From Salsipaludibacter albus (GTDB lineage: Bacteria > Actinomycetota > Nitriliruptoria > Nitriliruptorales > Nitriliruptoraceae), in assembly GCF_019798055.1 (NCBI RefSeq), contig NZ_JAHOPH010000011.1, positions 62,001 through 126,000 of the forward strand: a DNA stretch of 64,000 bases. Direction: 5' to 3'. The translations under genes were made by a program, and so were the position numbers. The first letter of the stretch is position 1. Each line of letters begins with the position of its first letter. The notes beneath the pieces were generated by a model that did no database searches, was not told the DNA's origin, and saw nothing but the letters and a program-made list of their open reading frames with translations. Shown one piece after another: positions 51,610-60,716 of this stretch.

Positions 51610-53565
51610 TCACCAGATCTCGACGCGATCGTCGGCCGGGCGGCGCAGCGTTGCCTGGTCGCCCAGGTCGAACGCCTCGGCGAAGGCCGCGAGGTTGGAC
51701 ACCGGCACGTTGACCCGGACCGCCGAGGGCGCGTGGACGTCGACGTTGAGCAACAGCTGGAGGTACTCCGGGGTGTAGTTCATCCGCCAGATGGTCGCGT
51801 AGGCGAGGAAGAACCGCTGGGCGGGCGTGTGGCCCCCGACGTCGTCGGCGTCGCCACCGCCGGCGTGACGCCAGGCGTCGAAGGCGATCTTCAGCCCGCC
51901 CAGGTCGGCGAGGTTCTCGCCCAGGGTCAGCCGGCCGTTGACCGCCAGGTCCTCGCCGAGGGGGTAGGCGTTGACCTGGTCCGCCAGCACGGTGGCCCGA
52001 CGGTCGAACTCGCGGCGGTCCTCCTCGGTCCACCACATCCGGAACCGACCCTGCTCGTCGAACTTGCTGCCGTTGTCGTCGAACCCGTGGGTGATCTCGT
52101 GGCCGATCACGGTCCCGATCCCGCCGAAGTTGCCGGCGTCGTCGCCGTCGGCCCAGAACATCGGTGGCTGGAGGATGCCGGCGGGGAACACGATCTCGTT
52201 GCGCAACGGGTTGTAGTACGCATTGACCATGTGGGCCGGCATCTCCCACTCCGTGGTGTCGACCGGCTCGTCCAGCCGGCCCAGGCGGCGCTCGGTCTCG
52301 AAGGCGGCCGCCCGCATGCGGTTGGCCACGTGCACGTCGGGCGTGATCTCGAGGTCCGAGTAGTCGCGCCAGGTGTCGGGGTAGCCGATCTTGGCGGTGA
52401 AGGTCGACACCTTGGTCAGGGCCGCGGCACGGGTCTCGTCGGTCATCCAGTCGGCCGACCGCACGGCGCGCTCCATGGCGGCGATCAACTCGTCGACCAT
52501 GGCCTCGCACCGGGCCTTGGCCTCGGGCGAGAACGCCGCGTCCACGTACAGCTGCGCCACCTGCTCGCCGATGTCGTTGGTCGCCGCCGACAGGATCCGC
52601 TTCCAGCGTGGCTGCTGTTCCTGCTGGCCCCCCAGGAGGCGACCGTGGAAGGCGAAGTTGGCGTCCTCGAACGCCGGTGGCAACGCCGAGGCGAAGGTGC
52701 GGACCAGGTGCCACCGCAGGTAGTGGCGCAGGACGTCGACCGGTGTGTCGGCGACCAGCGCGTCGAGGTCGGGGAAGAAGCCGAGGTTGTCCACGGCCAC
52801 GCTCGTGGGCGACACGCCCAGGCGGGCGAGGTGGGCATGCAGGCCCAGCCGTGGGGCCAGGTCGTCCAGCTCGTCGGCGTCGACCCGGTTGAGGACCCGG
52901 TCGAGGTCGCGGAGTTGCTCGGCGGTGTAGGACGACTCCGCCAGCGTGGTCTCGAACGCCACGACGGCCTCGGCGGCCGCCGAGGTGTCGTCGGACAGGC
53001 CCAGGTTGGCGAGCTGGGTCGCGACGTGGTCGCGGTAGGCGGACTGGATGGCGCGGGAGCGTTCGTCGTCGCGCAGGTAGTAGTCGCGCTCGGGCAGGCC
53101 GAGCCCACCCTGTCCGACGTAGACCAGGTACCGCTCCGTGTGGTCGAAGTCCGCCTGCACGCCCAGGCCGAACAGGGCGTCGACGCCGAGCCGCTGCAGC
53201 TCGACCAGGACCGGGGACAGGTCCTCGGTGGTGGCGATCGCGTCGATGCGGTCCAGCAGGGGGCGCAGCGGCTCGATGCCGGCAGCCGCGATGGCCTCGG
53301 TGTCGAGCCCGGCGGCGACGTAGTCGCCGACCATGGCGGTGGCCGGGTCGGCGGGCTCGTCCGCATCTGCTGCCTGCTCGAGCAGGCGGTGGAGCACGTC
53401 CTCGTTGCGCACGTGGATCTCGAGGAAGGAGCCCCACGCCGGGTACTCCGCCGGGACCGGGTGATCGGACAGCCACCCCCCGTTGGCGTGGGTGTAGAAG
53501 TCGTCGCCGACGGCCACGTCGTGGTCGTGCCAGCTCGTGTCCAGGTACGGGGCGCGGGTGCTCAT
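51610..53565 (-). CDS. M13-family zinc metallopeptidase (neprilysin/PepO-like)
   Basis: This 651-residue peptidase has the zinc motif GHEITHGFDDNGSKFDEQG (HExxH) and the third ligand in GENLADLGGLK. NAYYNPLRNEIVFPAGILQ and the closing FAYATIWR-type sequence (here FLAYATIWRMNYTPEYL) are classical M13. The N-terminal part opens with YLDTSWHDHDVAVGDDFYTH and the usual NGGWL. There is no signal peptide or anchor, so the enzyme is probably cytoplasmic, as for PepO-type oligopeptidases; it would cleave peptides, not proteins. The ATG at 53565 has an AGAG-type ribosome site. It is the last gene of a minus-strand series. Confidence 0.93.
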   Translation of the reverse strand: MSTRAPYLDTSWHDHDVAVGDDFYTHANGGWLSDHPVPAEYPAWGSFLEIHVRNEDVLHRLLEQAADADEPADPATAMVGDYVAAGLDTEAIAAAGIEPLRPLLDRIDAIATTEDLSPVLVELQRLGVDALFGLGVQADFDHTERYLVYVGQGGLGLPERDYYLRDDERSRAIQSAYRDHVATQLANLGLSDDTSAAAEAVVAFETTLAESSYTAEQLRDLDRVLNRVDADELDDLAPRLGLHAHLARLGVSPTSVAVDNLGFFPDLDALVADTPVDVLRHYLRWHLVRTFASALPPAFEDANFAFHGRLLGGQQEQQPRWKRILSAATNDIGEQVAQLYVDAAFSPEAKARCEAMVDELIAAMERAVRSADWMTDETRAAALTKVSTFTAKIGYPDTWRDYSDLEITPDVHVANRMRAAAFETERRLGRLDEPVDTTEWEMPAHMVNAYYNPLRNEIVFPAGILQPPMFWADGDDAGNFGGIGTVIGHEITHGFDDNGSKFDEQGRFRMWWTEEDRREFDRRATVLADQVNAYPLGEDLAVNGRLTLGENLADLGGLKIAFDAWRHAGGGDADDVGGHTPAQRFFLAYATIWRMNYTPEYLQLLLNVDVHAPSAVRVNVPVSNLAAFAEAFDLGDQATLRRPADDRVEIW

Positions 53566-53612
53566 GGGTCGGTGCTCTCCCAGTGGGTGGGTCGGCGCGA
53601 TCGCGCGACAGC

Positions 53613-54383
53613 CTATGCGCCCCCCGCGGGCGGTCGCGGTGCCTGCAGGTAGTCGTAGGTGTGGTGCGCGACGAAGCCGGCCCGTTCGTAGACCGTCCGG
53701 GCGACGTCGTTGGCGAGGTCGACCTGCAGGAAGGCGCGGTCGGCCCCGTGGCCCCGTGCCCAGTCGACCAGCGCGGCCAGCACGTCCGAGGCCAACCCGC
53801 GGCGTCGATGGCCGGGTGCCGTCTCGACCGCGTTGACCCCCAGCCAGCCACCGTGCTCCCCACCGTCGACCACGGCACCCCGGCCGATGGCCACGAGGTC
53901 GTCGCCGTCGCGGACGGCGGCCAGGGCCACGGTGTCGCCCCGCACCAGCATCCGCCGCCCGGCCGCCGGCAGCACCTCGCCGCGGTACTGGTATCGGGCC
54001 GTCCAGTCGTCGGTCAGCTCGGTCGAGATGTCCACGGTTCGGGCGCCCGGCCGAGGTGCCAGCCCGTCGAGCGATCGCAGCAGGACACGCCCGCCGTGGT
54101 GGAACTGCCATCCCCGCTCCCGCAGGGCGCGGTGCAGCCCGTCGAACTCCGGGAGGGGGACGGCGACGAGGGGCGGCAGTCCACGGTCGTCGTAGAAGCC
54201 GACGACGTCGTCGAGCAGGTCGTCCAGCCGCTCGCCCGGGTCGGCCAGCACGAGCGCACTGTTGCCCCGACCCGTGAACCCGTCGGCGGCACGCAGCATC
54301 CAGCCGTGTCGCAGTTCCACCTCGTCGGGCACCCAGGCGCCGACGGCCAGCCGCTCGAGGTCGGGCGTGGAGATCGCCGCCAC
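53613..54383 (-). CDS. GNAT acetyltransferase with a degenerate N-terminal half
   Basis: This 256-residue protein has a clear C-terminal GNAT domain (about 150-245): GGWLGVNAVETAPGHRRRGLA is the acetyl-CoA loop and VDLANDVARTVYERAGFVAHH is motif B. The N-terminal half reads like a second, degenerate GNAT domain (VELRHGWMLRAADGFTGRGN). This opening, with WMLRxADGFTxRxN, is typical of actinobacterial GNATs encoded near ilvC or with RNA-polymerase-linked genes. The substrate is unknown. The start is taken as the GTG at 54383, 23 bp after the ilvC stop; no strong ribosome site is present, so translation may depend on coupling. Confidence 0.8.
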   Translation of the reverse strand: MAAISTPDLERLAVGAWVPDEVELRHGWMLRAADGFTGRGNSALVLADPGERLDDLLDDVVGFYDDRGLPPLVAVPLPEFDGLHRALRERGWQFHHGGRVLLRSLDGLAPRPGARTVDISTELTDDWTARYQYRGEVLPAAGRRMLVRGDTVALAAVRDGDDLVAIGRGAVVDGGEHGGWLGVNAVETAPGHRRRGLASDVLAALVDWARGHGADRAFLQVDLANDVARTVYERAGFVAHHTYDYLQAPRPPAGGA

Positions 54384-54406
54384 CTCGGGGCGCGTGCGTG
54401 GTGGCC

Positions 54407-55420
54407 TCAGCTCTCGAGTTCCTCGGTGGGCTCGTCGAGCCACGGCATCATGGCGCGGACCTCCTTGCCGACCTGCTCGATCTGGTGCTCGCGGCCGGCC
54501 GTGCGGTGGGAGGTGAAGTTCTCGGCGCCGGCCTCCCACTCGGCCATGAAGTCGCGTGCGAACGATCCGTCCTGGATCTCGGCCAGGATGTCCTTCATCG
54601 CGGCGCGGGACTGGTCGTTGATGACCCGCGGGCCCGACACGTAGTCACCCCACTCCGCGGTGGTCGACACCGAGTGGCGCATCCACGAGATGCCGCCCTC
54701 GTACATCATGTCGACGATCAGCTTGAGCTCGTGGAGGCATTCGAAGTAGGCCGCCTCGGGCTGGTAGCCGGCCTCGACCAGGGTCTCGAAGCCGTCCCGG
54801 ACCAGGTGCGACACACCTCCGCACAGCACCGCCTGCTCGCCGAACAGGTCGGTCTCGGTCTCCTCCTGGAAGGTGGTCTCGAGCAGGCCCGTGCGGGTCA
54901 GCCCGAGCGCGGCGGCGTAGGACTTGCCCAACTCGGCAGCGTTGCCCGAGGCGTCCTGGTGGACGGCCAACAGGCCGGGCGTGCCCTGGCCCTGGGTGTA
55001 GAGACGTCGGACGATGTGGCCGGGCGACTTCGGCGCGATCAGGATCACGTCGACGTCGTCGGACGGCTCGACGAACCCGTAGTGGATGTTGAAGCCATGG
55101 CCGAACACCAGCGTGTTGCCGGGTTCGACTGCGTCCGCCAGGCCGTTCTCCCAGGCCGACTTCTGGTGGGTGTCGGGCAGCAGCACCACGATCACGTCGG
55201 CCTCGGCGGCGGCCTCGTTGGTGTCCTTGACGACCAGTCCCTCCTCCTGGGCGCGCTGGCGCGACGACGACCCGGGTCGCAACCCGACCCGGACGTCGAC
55301 CCCGGAGTCGCGGAGGTTGAGCGCGTGCGCGTGGCCCTGGGAGCCGTAGCCCAGCACGGCGACCTTGCTGCCCTGGATGAGCGAGAGGTCGGCGTCGTCG
55401 TCGTAGAAGATGGTGGCCAC
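54407..55420 (-). CDS. ilvC: Ketol-acid reductoisomerase
   Basis: IlvC isomerises and reduces acetolactate or acetohydroxybutyrate in valine, leucine and isoleucine synthesis. The 337-residue class I enzyme has the nucleotide motif [19 protein letters not shown] and the NADPH-selective loop RPGSSSR. The metal ligands are visible in [12 protein letters not shown] and [19 protein letters not shown]. The ATG at 55420 follows the usual upstream context for a single gene; ilvBN or other pathway genes are not adjacent, and the neighbours are an MMPL exporter upstream and a GNAT gene downstream on the same strand. Confidence 0.95.
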   Translation of the reverse strand: MATIFYDDDADLSLIQGSKVAVLGYGSQGHAHALNLRDSGVDVRVGLRPGSSSRQRAQEEGLVVKDTNEAAAEADVIVVLLPDTHQKSAWENGLADAVEPGNTLVFGHGFNIHYGFVEPSDDVDVILIAPKSPGHIVRRLYTQGQGTPGLLAVHQDASGNAAELGKSYAAALGLTRTGLLETTFQEETETDLFGEQAVLCGGVSHLVRDGFETLVEAGYQPEAAYFECLHELKLIVDMMYEGGISWMRHSVSTTAEWGDYVSGPRVINDQSRAAMKDILAEIQDGSFARDFMAEWEAGAENFTSHRTAGREHQIEQVGKEVRAMMPWLDEPTEELES

Positions 55421-55512
55421 GATGGCAGTCCTTGGGTCGAGCGGTGAACACGTGCGAGCGGCGCGTGTCGACCCGTCAGACTAGGAGGCCGACGTCGGAC
55501 CGGCGAACCCGG

Positions 55513-57849
55513 TCAGCGAGCGTGGCCGGTGCCGGCGCCCACCGGGACCGGCGGCTCGGCGTCCGGCTCGGCCACCCGGTCCGTGCGGTCGGGCGTCGTG
55601 CCAGGGCCCTCCACGTGCAGGTCCGGCAACCACCGGAGCCAGCGCGGCAGGTACCAGTTGCGATCACCGAGCAGGGCCATGGTGGCCGGGACGAGGACCG
55701 ACCGGACGATCGTGGCGTCCAGCACCACGGCCACGGCCAGTCCGAAGCCCATCTGCTGGAACATCGCCAGGTCGCCGGTCGCGAAGCCCCCGAACACGGC
55801 CACCATGATCAGGGCCGCGCCGGTGATGATCGCCCCGGTCGCCGACAGGCCGAACGCCACGGACCCGGTGTTGTCACCGGTCTGGTCGTAGCGCTCCCGG
55901 ATCCGGCTGAGCAGGAAGACGTGGTAGTCCATGCTCAGCCCGAACAGCACGGTGAACAGGAACAGCGGCACCCACGCCTCGATGACGTCGGCGGTGTGGA
56001 AGCCCAGCAGGTCGGCGCCCCAGCCCCACTGGAACACTGCCACCAGCACGCCGTAGGTGGCCCCGACCGACAGCAGGTTCATGGCGATGGCCTTGAGCGG
56101 GACGACGACGGACCGGAAGGCCAGCAACAGCAGCAGGAAGCTCAGGCCCAGCACGAAGACGAAGATCCACGGGGTGCGGGCCTGCACCAGGTCGACGTAG
56201 TCGGTGTCGAGGGCCGCGCCGCCGGTCACCAGGACCTCGGCGTCGACGTCGGCGAAGGCGTCACCGACGTGCACGTCGCGCACCTCGGTGACGGCGTCGC
56301 GGGCGAGCAGGGACGAGGGGTCGAGCAGGTCCACCGTCTCGACCACCACCAGGTCACCGCCACCGTCGACGTCGGGGTGGGTCGCCACCGTGACCTCGCC
56401 GTGGTCCGGGTCGGCCTCGAGGCTGGCCACCAGTGCAGCCGTCGCGGCCTGCACGTCGGCAGCGTCGGCGTCGCCGGTCCGCACGACGATGGACGTGGTC
56501 GTCAGCCCGTCGCCGAACTGGTCGGCCAGCACCTCCTGGGCGAACCGGGCGTCGGCGTCCTCCGGCAGGGACTGGATGCCGGTGCTGCCGAGCTGGATCG
56601 ACAGCCACGGCGTGGCCATCGCGAGCAGGAGCCCGCCCGCGGCCACGACCGAGACGACCGGACGTGCCATGACGGCCCGTGCGATGCGGTTCCAGGTCGC
56701 CCCGGCGTCCTCCCGGTCGCGTCGGCGGCCCGGCAGTGACAGTGCATCGACCCGGTCGCCCAGCAGGCCCAGGACCGCGGGCAGCAGGGTCAGCGCGCCC
56801 AGGACGGAGGTCGCCACGACGACGATGGCGCCGATGCCCAGGCTCCGGAACGTCGTGTCGGGCATCAGCATCATGCCCAGCAGCGCGATCACCACGGTCA
56901 CGCCCGAGAACACGACGGCACGGGTGGCGGTGGCGCCGGCGACGGCGATGGCGTCGACCGTCTCGCGTCCGCGTCGTCGTTCCTCGCGGTAGCGCTGGAC
57001 GATGAACAGCGAGTAGTCGATCCCGACCGCCAACCCGATCATGGTGATCATGTTCACGACGAACAGGCTCAGGTCGGTGGCCAGTCCGACGAGGCTGGCC
57101 AGTCCCAGCGCGGCCACGACGGCGGCGATCGCCAGGCCCAGGGGGACCAGCGCGGCCACCACGGCACCGAACACCACGATCAGCACGACCAGTGCGATCG
57201 ACAGGCCGAGCACCTCGCCCCGGACGAGCGTCTCCTCGGCGAGGGTGTCGAACTGGTGGCCGACGCTGGCGTCGCCGAGCGGCGCGATCCGCCACCCGTC
57301 ACCCTCGGCCGCGTCCAGCGTGGCCAGCAGGGGCTCGACGTCGGCCGACTCCTCGAGCGTCACCAGCAGGAGGGCGTGCCGGCCCTCCGCGCTGACCAGT
57401 CCCGGGACGCCGTCGGCCGGCCCGGTCACCGACACGACGTCGGTCGTGGCACGCAGGTCGCCCGCCAGCCCGTCGAGCCGAGTGCTGCCCGATCGGTCGT
57501 CGACCCGACTGCCGTCGGGTGCGGCGACGACGACGTACTCGGTCGGGGCATCGGACCCGTCTCCCGCGGCCCCGGCGTCGACCTGGTCGAGCAGGTCGGC
57601 CGCGACCTGGGACTCCAGTTCGGTCGTGACCTCGCCGTCCTGGGTGAGTGCGTCCCCCAGGAGGGTCGCGGTGGCAACGATCGCGGCGGCCAGGACCAGC
57701 AGCCACAGGAGCAGGGTCCGGCCGGGGCGCCTCGCGGCCGCACGGGCGAGCCGTTCGGTCGCGGACCCGCGTGGCCCGGGGCCGGGATCGGTCGGTGGGT
57801 GCTGTGGGCGGGTGACGGACGGGTGACGTTGACGGTCGGTGCGAGCCAT
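55513..57849 (-). CDS. MMPL-family RND exporter
   Basis: This 778-residue membrane exporter has two halves. Each consists of an N-terminal span, a large external loop and a five- to six-helix bundle. The proton-relay Asp-Tyr pairs that mark MMPL proteins are seen in VGIDYSLFIVQRYREE (first half) and LSMDYHVFLLSRIRERYD (second half). MMPL proteins move lipids or hydrophobic compounds to the envelope and may confer resistance. The ATG at 57849 has GGGGAAG upstream, and an N-terminal basic tail of about 35 residues precedes the first span. It lies upstream of ilvC on the same strand, 92 bp apart, probably an independent unit. Confidence 0.92.
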   Translation of the reverse strand: MARTDRQRHPSVTRPQHPPTDPGPGPRGSATERLARAAARRPGRTLLLWLLVLAAAIVATATLLGDALTQDGEVTTELESQVAADLLDQVDAGAAGDGSDAPTEYVVVAAPDGSRVDDRSGSTRLDGLAGDLRATTDVVSVTGPADGVPGLVSAEGRHALLLVTLEESADVEPLLATLDAAEGDGWRIAPLGDASVGHQFDTLAEETLVRGEVLGLSIALVVLIVVFGAVVAALVPLGLAIAAVVAALGLASLVGLATDLSLFVVNMITMIGLAVGIDYSLFIVQRYREERRRGRETVDAIAVAGATATRAVVFSGVTVVIALLGMMLMPDTTFRSLGIGAIVVVATSVLGALTLLPAVLGLLGDRVDALSLPGRRRDREDAGATWNRIARAVMARPVVSVVAAGGLLLAMATPWLSIQLGSTGIQSLPEDADARFAQEVLADQFGDGLTTTSIVVRTGDADAADVQAATAALVASLEADPDHGEVTVATHPDVDGGGDLVVVETVDLLDPSSLLARDAVTEVRDVHVGDAFADVDAEVLVTGGAALDTDYVDLVQARTPWIFVFVLGLSFLLLLLAFRSVVVPLKAIAMNLLSVGATYGVLVAVFQWGWGADLLGFHTADVIEAWVPLFLFTVLFGLSMDYHVFLLSRIRERYDQTGDNTGSVAFGLSATGAIITGAALIMVAVFGGFATGDLAMFQQMGFGLAVAVVLDATIVRSVLVPATMALLGDRNWYLPRWLRWLPDLHVEGPGTTPDRTDRVAEPDAEPPVPVGAGTGHAR

Positions 57850-57962
57850 GGGACTTCCCCCGGGGAGCGACGCGGCCGCGACGGTCGCAGCGGCCTCGAT
57901 TCCCAGACTGGTCGCGGCCTGGCGACCTGCCGATGGGGGAACCTGCTCGCCGACCCCCGAGG

Positions 57963-57986
57963 GCACCCCGAGCAGCGTCGGGGTGC
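57963..57986 (-). terminator. Terminator-like hairpin after the NimA-type gene
   Basis: GCACCCCGA (57963-57971) pairs with TCGGGGTGC (57978-57986) around the 6-nt loop GCAGCG. It lies 12 bp beyond the NimA-type gene stop on the minus strand. The 148-bp gap (57850-57997) shows other GC palindromes but no gene. Confidence 0.65.
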
Positions 57987-57997
57987 GTCCCCCGGGG

Positions 57998-58723
57998 TCA
58001 CCCGGAGACGGCCCGGGGGTCGTCGAAGGCCGACCCGGTCGTGTGGCCGACCAGCTCGATGTCGGCCGGGAGGTCGGGGGAGGGGATCGGCTCGTCCACC
58101 ACGCTGCGGACCGGGACGACGCCCGCCCAGTGGGGTCCGTCGAGGTCGCGGGGGTCGTCGTCGACGCCGGTCGCCCGCACCTTGGCCGAGACCGTCTCGA
58201 GTGGGAGGCGGAACACGGTCGTCGCGGCCAGTTCCTTCGCGTCCGGCGGTCGGCAGTGGCGCGAGCGGCCGGTCCACACGGCGTCGAGGATGGCGTCCAG
58301 CGCGGCGCGGCGGTCCGCCTCGCCGGCCACGACGACGGCCTGCCCCCGGACCACCACGGCCCGGTAGTTCATGGAATGGTGCATCCCGGAGCGGGCCAGC
58401 ACCCACCCGTCGACGAGCGTCACCGACAGGCACACCGCGATCCGGCCGCCACGGGCGCGGGCCAGGTGAGCGACGTGGGCGCCGGACGACGAGTGGAACA
58501 GGATCGCCTCGCCGTCGCGGGCGAAGCTCGTGGGTACGGTGATCGGGCCGACGTCGTCCCCGGGGTCGTAGGACAGGTGACAGACCGGCGTGGCGTCGAG
58601 GATGCCGTGCACGACGTCGGCGTCCCACGACGCGCGGTCGCGACCACGCCGCGGGGTGTTGGCCCCGGAGCGGGGATAGGACGGGCGGGCACTCGTGGCG
58701 GGCGCGGCGGCGTCGTGGCTCAC
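57998..58723 (-). CDS. NimA-type FMN-binding protein (pyridoxamine 5'-phosphate oxidase superfamily)
   Basis: This 241-residue split-barrel flavoprotein belongs to the NimA/COG3467 group. It has VVHGILDATPVCHLSYD, the FMN-contacting stretch ITVPTSFARDGEAILFHSSS and the signature SMNYRAVVVRGQAVVV. NimA relatives reduce nitro-compounds or bind flavin. The conserved His that NimA proteins carry in the barrel fits HHSMNYR. It starts with GTG at 58723, overlapping the rhodanese stop (GTGA), with GGAGG upstream. It is controlled together with the rhodanese gene from the divergent MocR promoter. Confidence 0.83.
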   Translation of the reverse strand: MSHDAAAPATSARPSYPRSGANTPRRGRDRASWDADVVHGILDATPVCHLSYDPGDDVGPITVPTSFARDGEAILFHSSSGAHVAHLARARGGRIAVCLSVTLVDGWVLARSGMHHSMNYRAVVVRGQAVVVAGEADRRAALDAILDAVWTGRSRHCRPPDAKELAATTVFRLPLETVSAKVRATGVDDDPRDLDGPHWAGVVPVRSVVDEPIPSPDLPADIELVGHTTGSAFDDPRAVSG

Positions 58724-59184
58724 GGCGCCACCTCCCGGCTGGCGTCCTCGGCGTGCTCGGTGTCCTCGCTGACCAGGGAGAAGCCCTCGTCCAGCCAGCC
58801 CGTGACCCCACCGATCATCTTCTTGACCGGGCGACCCAGCCCGGCCAGGCGCAGGGCCGCCCGGTCGGCGCCGTTGCAGTGGGGACCGGCGCAGTAGACG
58901 ACGACCAGGCGGTCCATCGGGACGTCGGCGAGCCGCTCGACGGTCAGCTCCGCGTGCGGCACGTGGACCGCGCCGTCGACGTGGCCGGCCGCCCAGCCGC
59001 CACGGCCACGCACGTCCACCAGCAGGAAGTCGTCGGTGCCGGCCGACAGCGCGGCGTGCACGTCCCAGCAGTCGGTCTCGAAGGACAGCAGTTCCGCGAA
59101 GTGTTCGATCGCGCGGGCGGGGTCGGCGGCGGGCACCGCCGTCACGGCGGACCGGGCGGCGGTGCCGGGGGTCGGCGTGCCCAT
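58720..59184 (-). CDS. Rhodanese-like sulfurtransferase domain protein
   Basis: This 154-residue single rhodanese domain has the sequence FLLVDVRGRGGWAAGHVDGAVHVPH, followed by the active-site loop VYCAGPHCNGADRA with the first Cys in the catalytic position. Single-domain rhodaneses bind persulfide sulfur and pass it to acceptors; they can also be sensors. The ATG at 59184 follows GAGGAGA. The gene leads a two-gene operon with the NimA-type flavoprotein and is divergent from a MocR regulator that shares its promoter region. A joint redox or sulfur role is inference. Confidence 0.86.
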   Translation of the reverse strand: MGTPTPGTAARSAVTAVPAADPARAIEHFAELLSFETDCWDVHAALSAGTDDFLLVDVRGRGGWAAGHVDGAVHVPHAELTVERLADVPMDRLVVVYCAGPHCNGADRAALRLAGLGRPVKKMIGGVTGWLDEGFSLVSEDTEHAEDASREVAP

Positions 59185-59237
59185 CGGTGTTCTCCTCGTC
59201 TCGTGGGTGCCCACATCGTGTGCGGGGGTTTTGTGTT

Positions 59238-59266
59238 GATACAGTATGTCCATGGATCCGATACAG
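59238..59266. promoter_or_regulatory. Divergent promoter with MocR-type direct-repeat operator
   Basis: GATACAG occurs at 59238-59244 and 59260-59266, 22 bp apart on the same strand, as expected for MocR-type regulators that bind direct repeats. The first repeat contains the symmetric -10 TACAGTA: TACAGT toward the mocR gene (59240-59245) and TACTGT toward the rhodanese gene (59246-59241). The second repeat is inside the start of mocR, so autorepression is likely. Confidence 0.65.
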
Positions 59267-60580
59267 ACTATCAGCGGACGCTCGGCGCGGGAGGTGGCGG
59301 CGTCGGTGGAGGCCGCCGTCGCGGACGGGCGCCTGCCCGCCGAGCAGCGCCTGCCGACGATCCGCGACCTGGCCGACCACCTCGAGCTCGCACCCGGGAC
59401 CGTGGCCATGGCCTATCGGACCCTGCGAGACCGTGGGGTCGTGCTGACCGAGGGACGCCGCGGGACCTTCGTGCGGGGCCGCTCCGTGCTCCGCCCCCGC
59501 CAGGCCATCGGCATGGCGGTGCCACCCGGGGTCGTCGACCTCGCCCACGGCAACCCGGACCCCGACCTCCTGCCGGACCTCGGCCCCCACCTCGTCGACG
59601 CGGCGGGGGCCGCCGGGTTGTACGGGGAGGACCCCGATCCGTGGCAGCACCCCGGGCTGGTCGCGCGCCTGCGTGAGCGAGTCACCGAGGCCGGCGTGCC
59701 CACCGAGCACCTGGCCGTGGTCTCCGGCGCCCTCGACGGCGTCGAGCGGACGCTGGCCGCGCACCTCGCCCCCGGTGACGTCGTGGCGGTGGAGGATCCG
59801 GGCTGGCCCAACCTGCTGGACCTCGTCGCGGCGATGGGACTGCGGGCCGTGCCGCTGGCCGTCGACGACGACGGGCCGATGCTGGACGCACTGGCATCCG
59901 TCGTCGACGAGGTGGACGCCGTCGTGGTGACGTCGCGATCCCACAACCCAACGGGCGCCGCCGTCACCCCGGCCCGCCGCGACCAGCTGGCCGGGCTGCT
60001 GTCGGGCCGTGACGTGCTGGTCGTGGAGGACGACCACGGTGGCGAGGCCAGCGGGGTCGTGCTGGCGTCGCTGGCCGACACGACCAGGCGGTGGGTGCTG
60101 GTCCAGTCGCTGTCGAAGTCGTGGGGCCCGGACCTCCGCGTCGCCGCGCTGTTCGGCGACGCCCGGACCGTGGCACTGGTGGCAGGGCGCTTCCGGCTGG
60201 GCCCGGGCTGGGTCAGCCGCGTGCTGCAGTCGGCGGCCGCCTCCCTGCTGGTCGATCCCGACGCCCGCGCCACGGTCGACCAGGCCGCGGCGACGTTGCG
60301 CGAGCGACGCGAACGACTGCTGGACGCGTTGGCCGACCGGGGCATCACCGGCCACGGCCGAAGTGGGCTGAACGCCTGGATCGCGGTCCCCGACGAGGGC
60401 GCGGTGGTCGCAGGTCTGCAGGCGCGGGGCTGGGCGGTGGCACCGGGGGCGCGCTACCGCCAGCACGCCGGGCCGGGGATCCGGGTGACCGCCGCTGCCG
60501 TCACCGACCCCGCCATGGCGATGGCCTTCGCCGCCGACCTGGCCACGGTCGTGGCCAGTCCGGCACGTGCGGTCGTCTGA
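59252..60580 (+). CDS. MocR-family regulator (GntR winged helix fused to PLP aminotransferase fold)
   Basis: This 442-residue regulator has an N-terminal GntR helix-turn-helix (about 10-75, with [20 protein letters not shown]) joined to a type-I aminotransferase-like domain. The PLP-binding Lys is Lys289 in [12 protein letters not shown], and [14 protein letters not shown] carries the usual Asn. MocR proteins use PLP to sense a ligand, often PLP itself or an amino compound, and control neighbouring genes. The ATG at 59252 lies seven bases after the -10 TACAGT, so the mRNA is probably leaderless; the ATG at 59246 is less likely. It likely controls the divergent rhodanese/NimA operon. Confidence 0.88.
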   Translation: MDPIQTISGRSAREVAASVEAAVADGRLPAEQRLPTIRDLADHLELAPGTVAMAYRTLRDRGVVLTEGRRGTFVRGRSVLRPRQAIGMAVPPGVVDLAHGNPDPDLLPDLGPHLVDAAGAAGLYGEDPDPWQHPGLVARLRERVTEAGVPTEHLAVVSGALDGVERTLAAHLAPGDVVAVEDPGWPNLLDLVAAMGLRAVPLAVDDDGPMLDALASVVDEVDAVVVTSRSHNPTGAAVTPARRDQLAGLLSGRDVLVVEDDHGGEASGVVLASLADTTRRWVLVQSLSKSWGPDLRVAALFGDARTVALVAGRFRLGPGWVSRVLQSAAASLLVDPDARATVDQAAATLRERRERLLDALADRGITGHGRSGLNAWIAVPDEGAVVAGLQARGWAVAPGARYRQHAGPGIRVTAAAVTDPAMAMAFAADLATVVASPARAVV

Positions 60581-60716
60581 TCCGCGCCCCCGGCAGGACC
60601 ACTCGACGAACGGGGTGCAGGGTGGGCGCGACCGGCCCTACGGTTGGGAGTCCCGCCGCAGACCAGCGACGATCACGTCCGCCCGGCGACCCCCTCCACC
60701 TCCGACAGGAGCGTCC

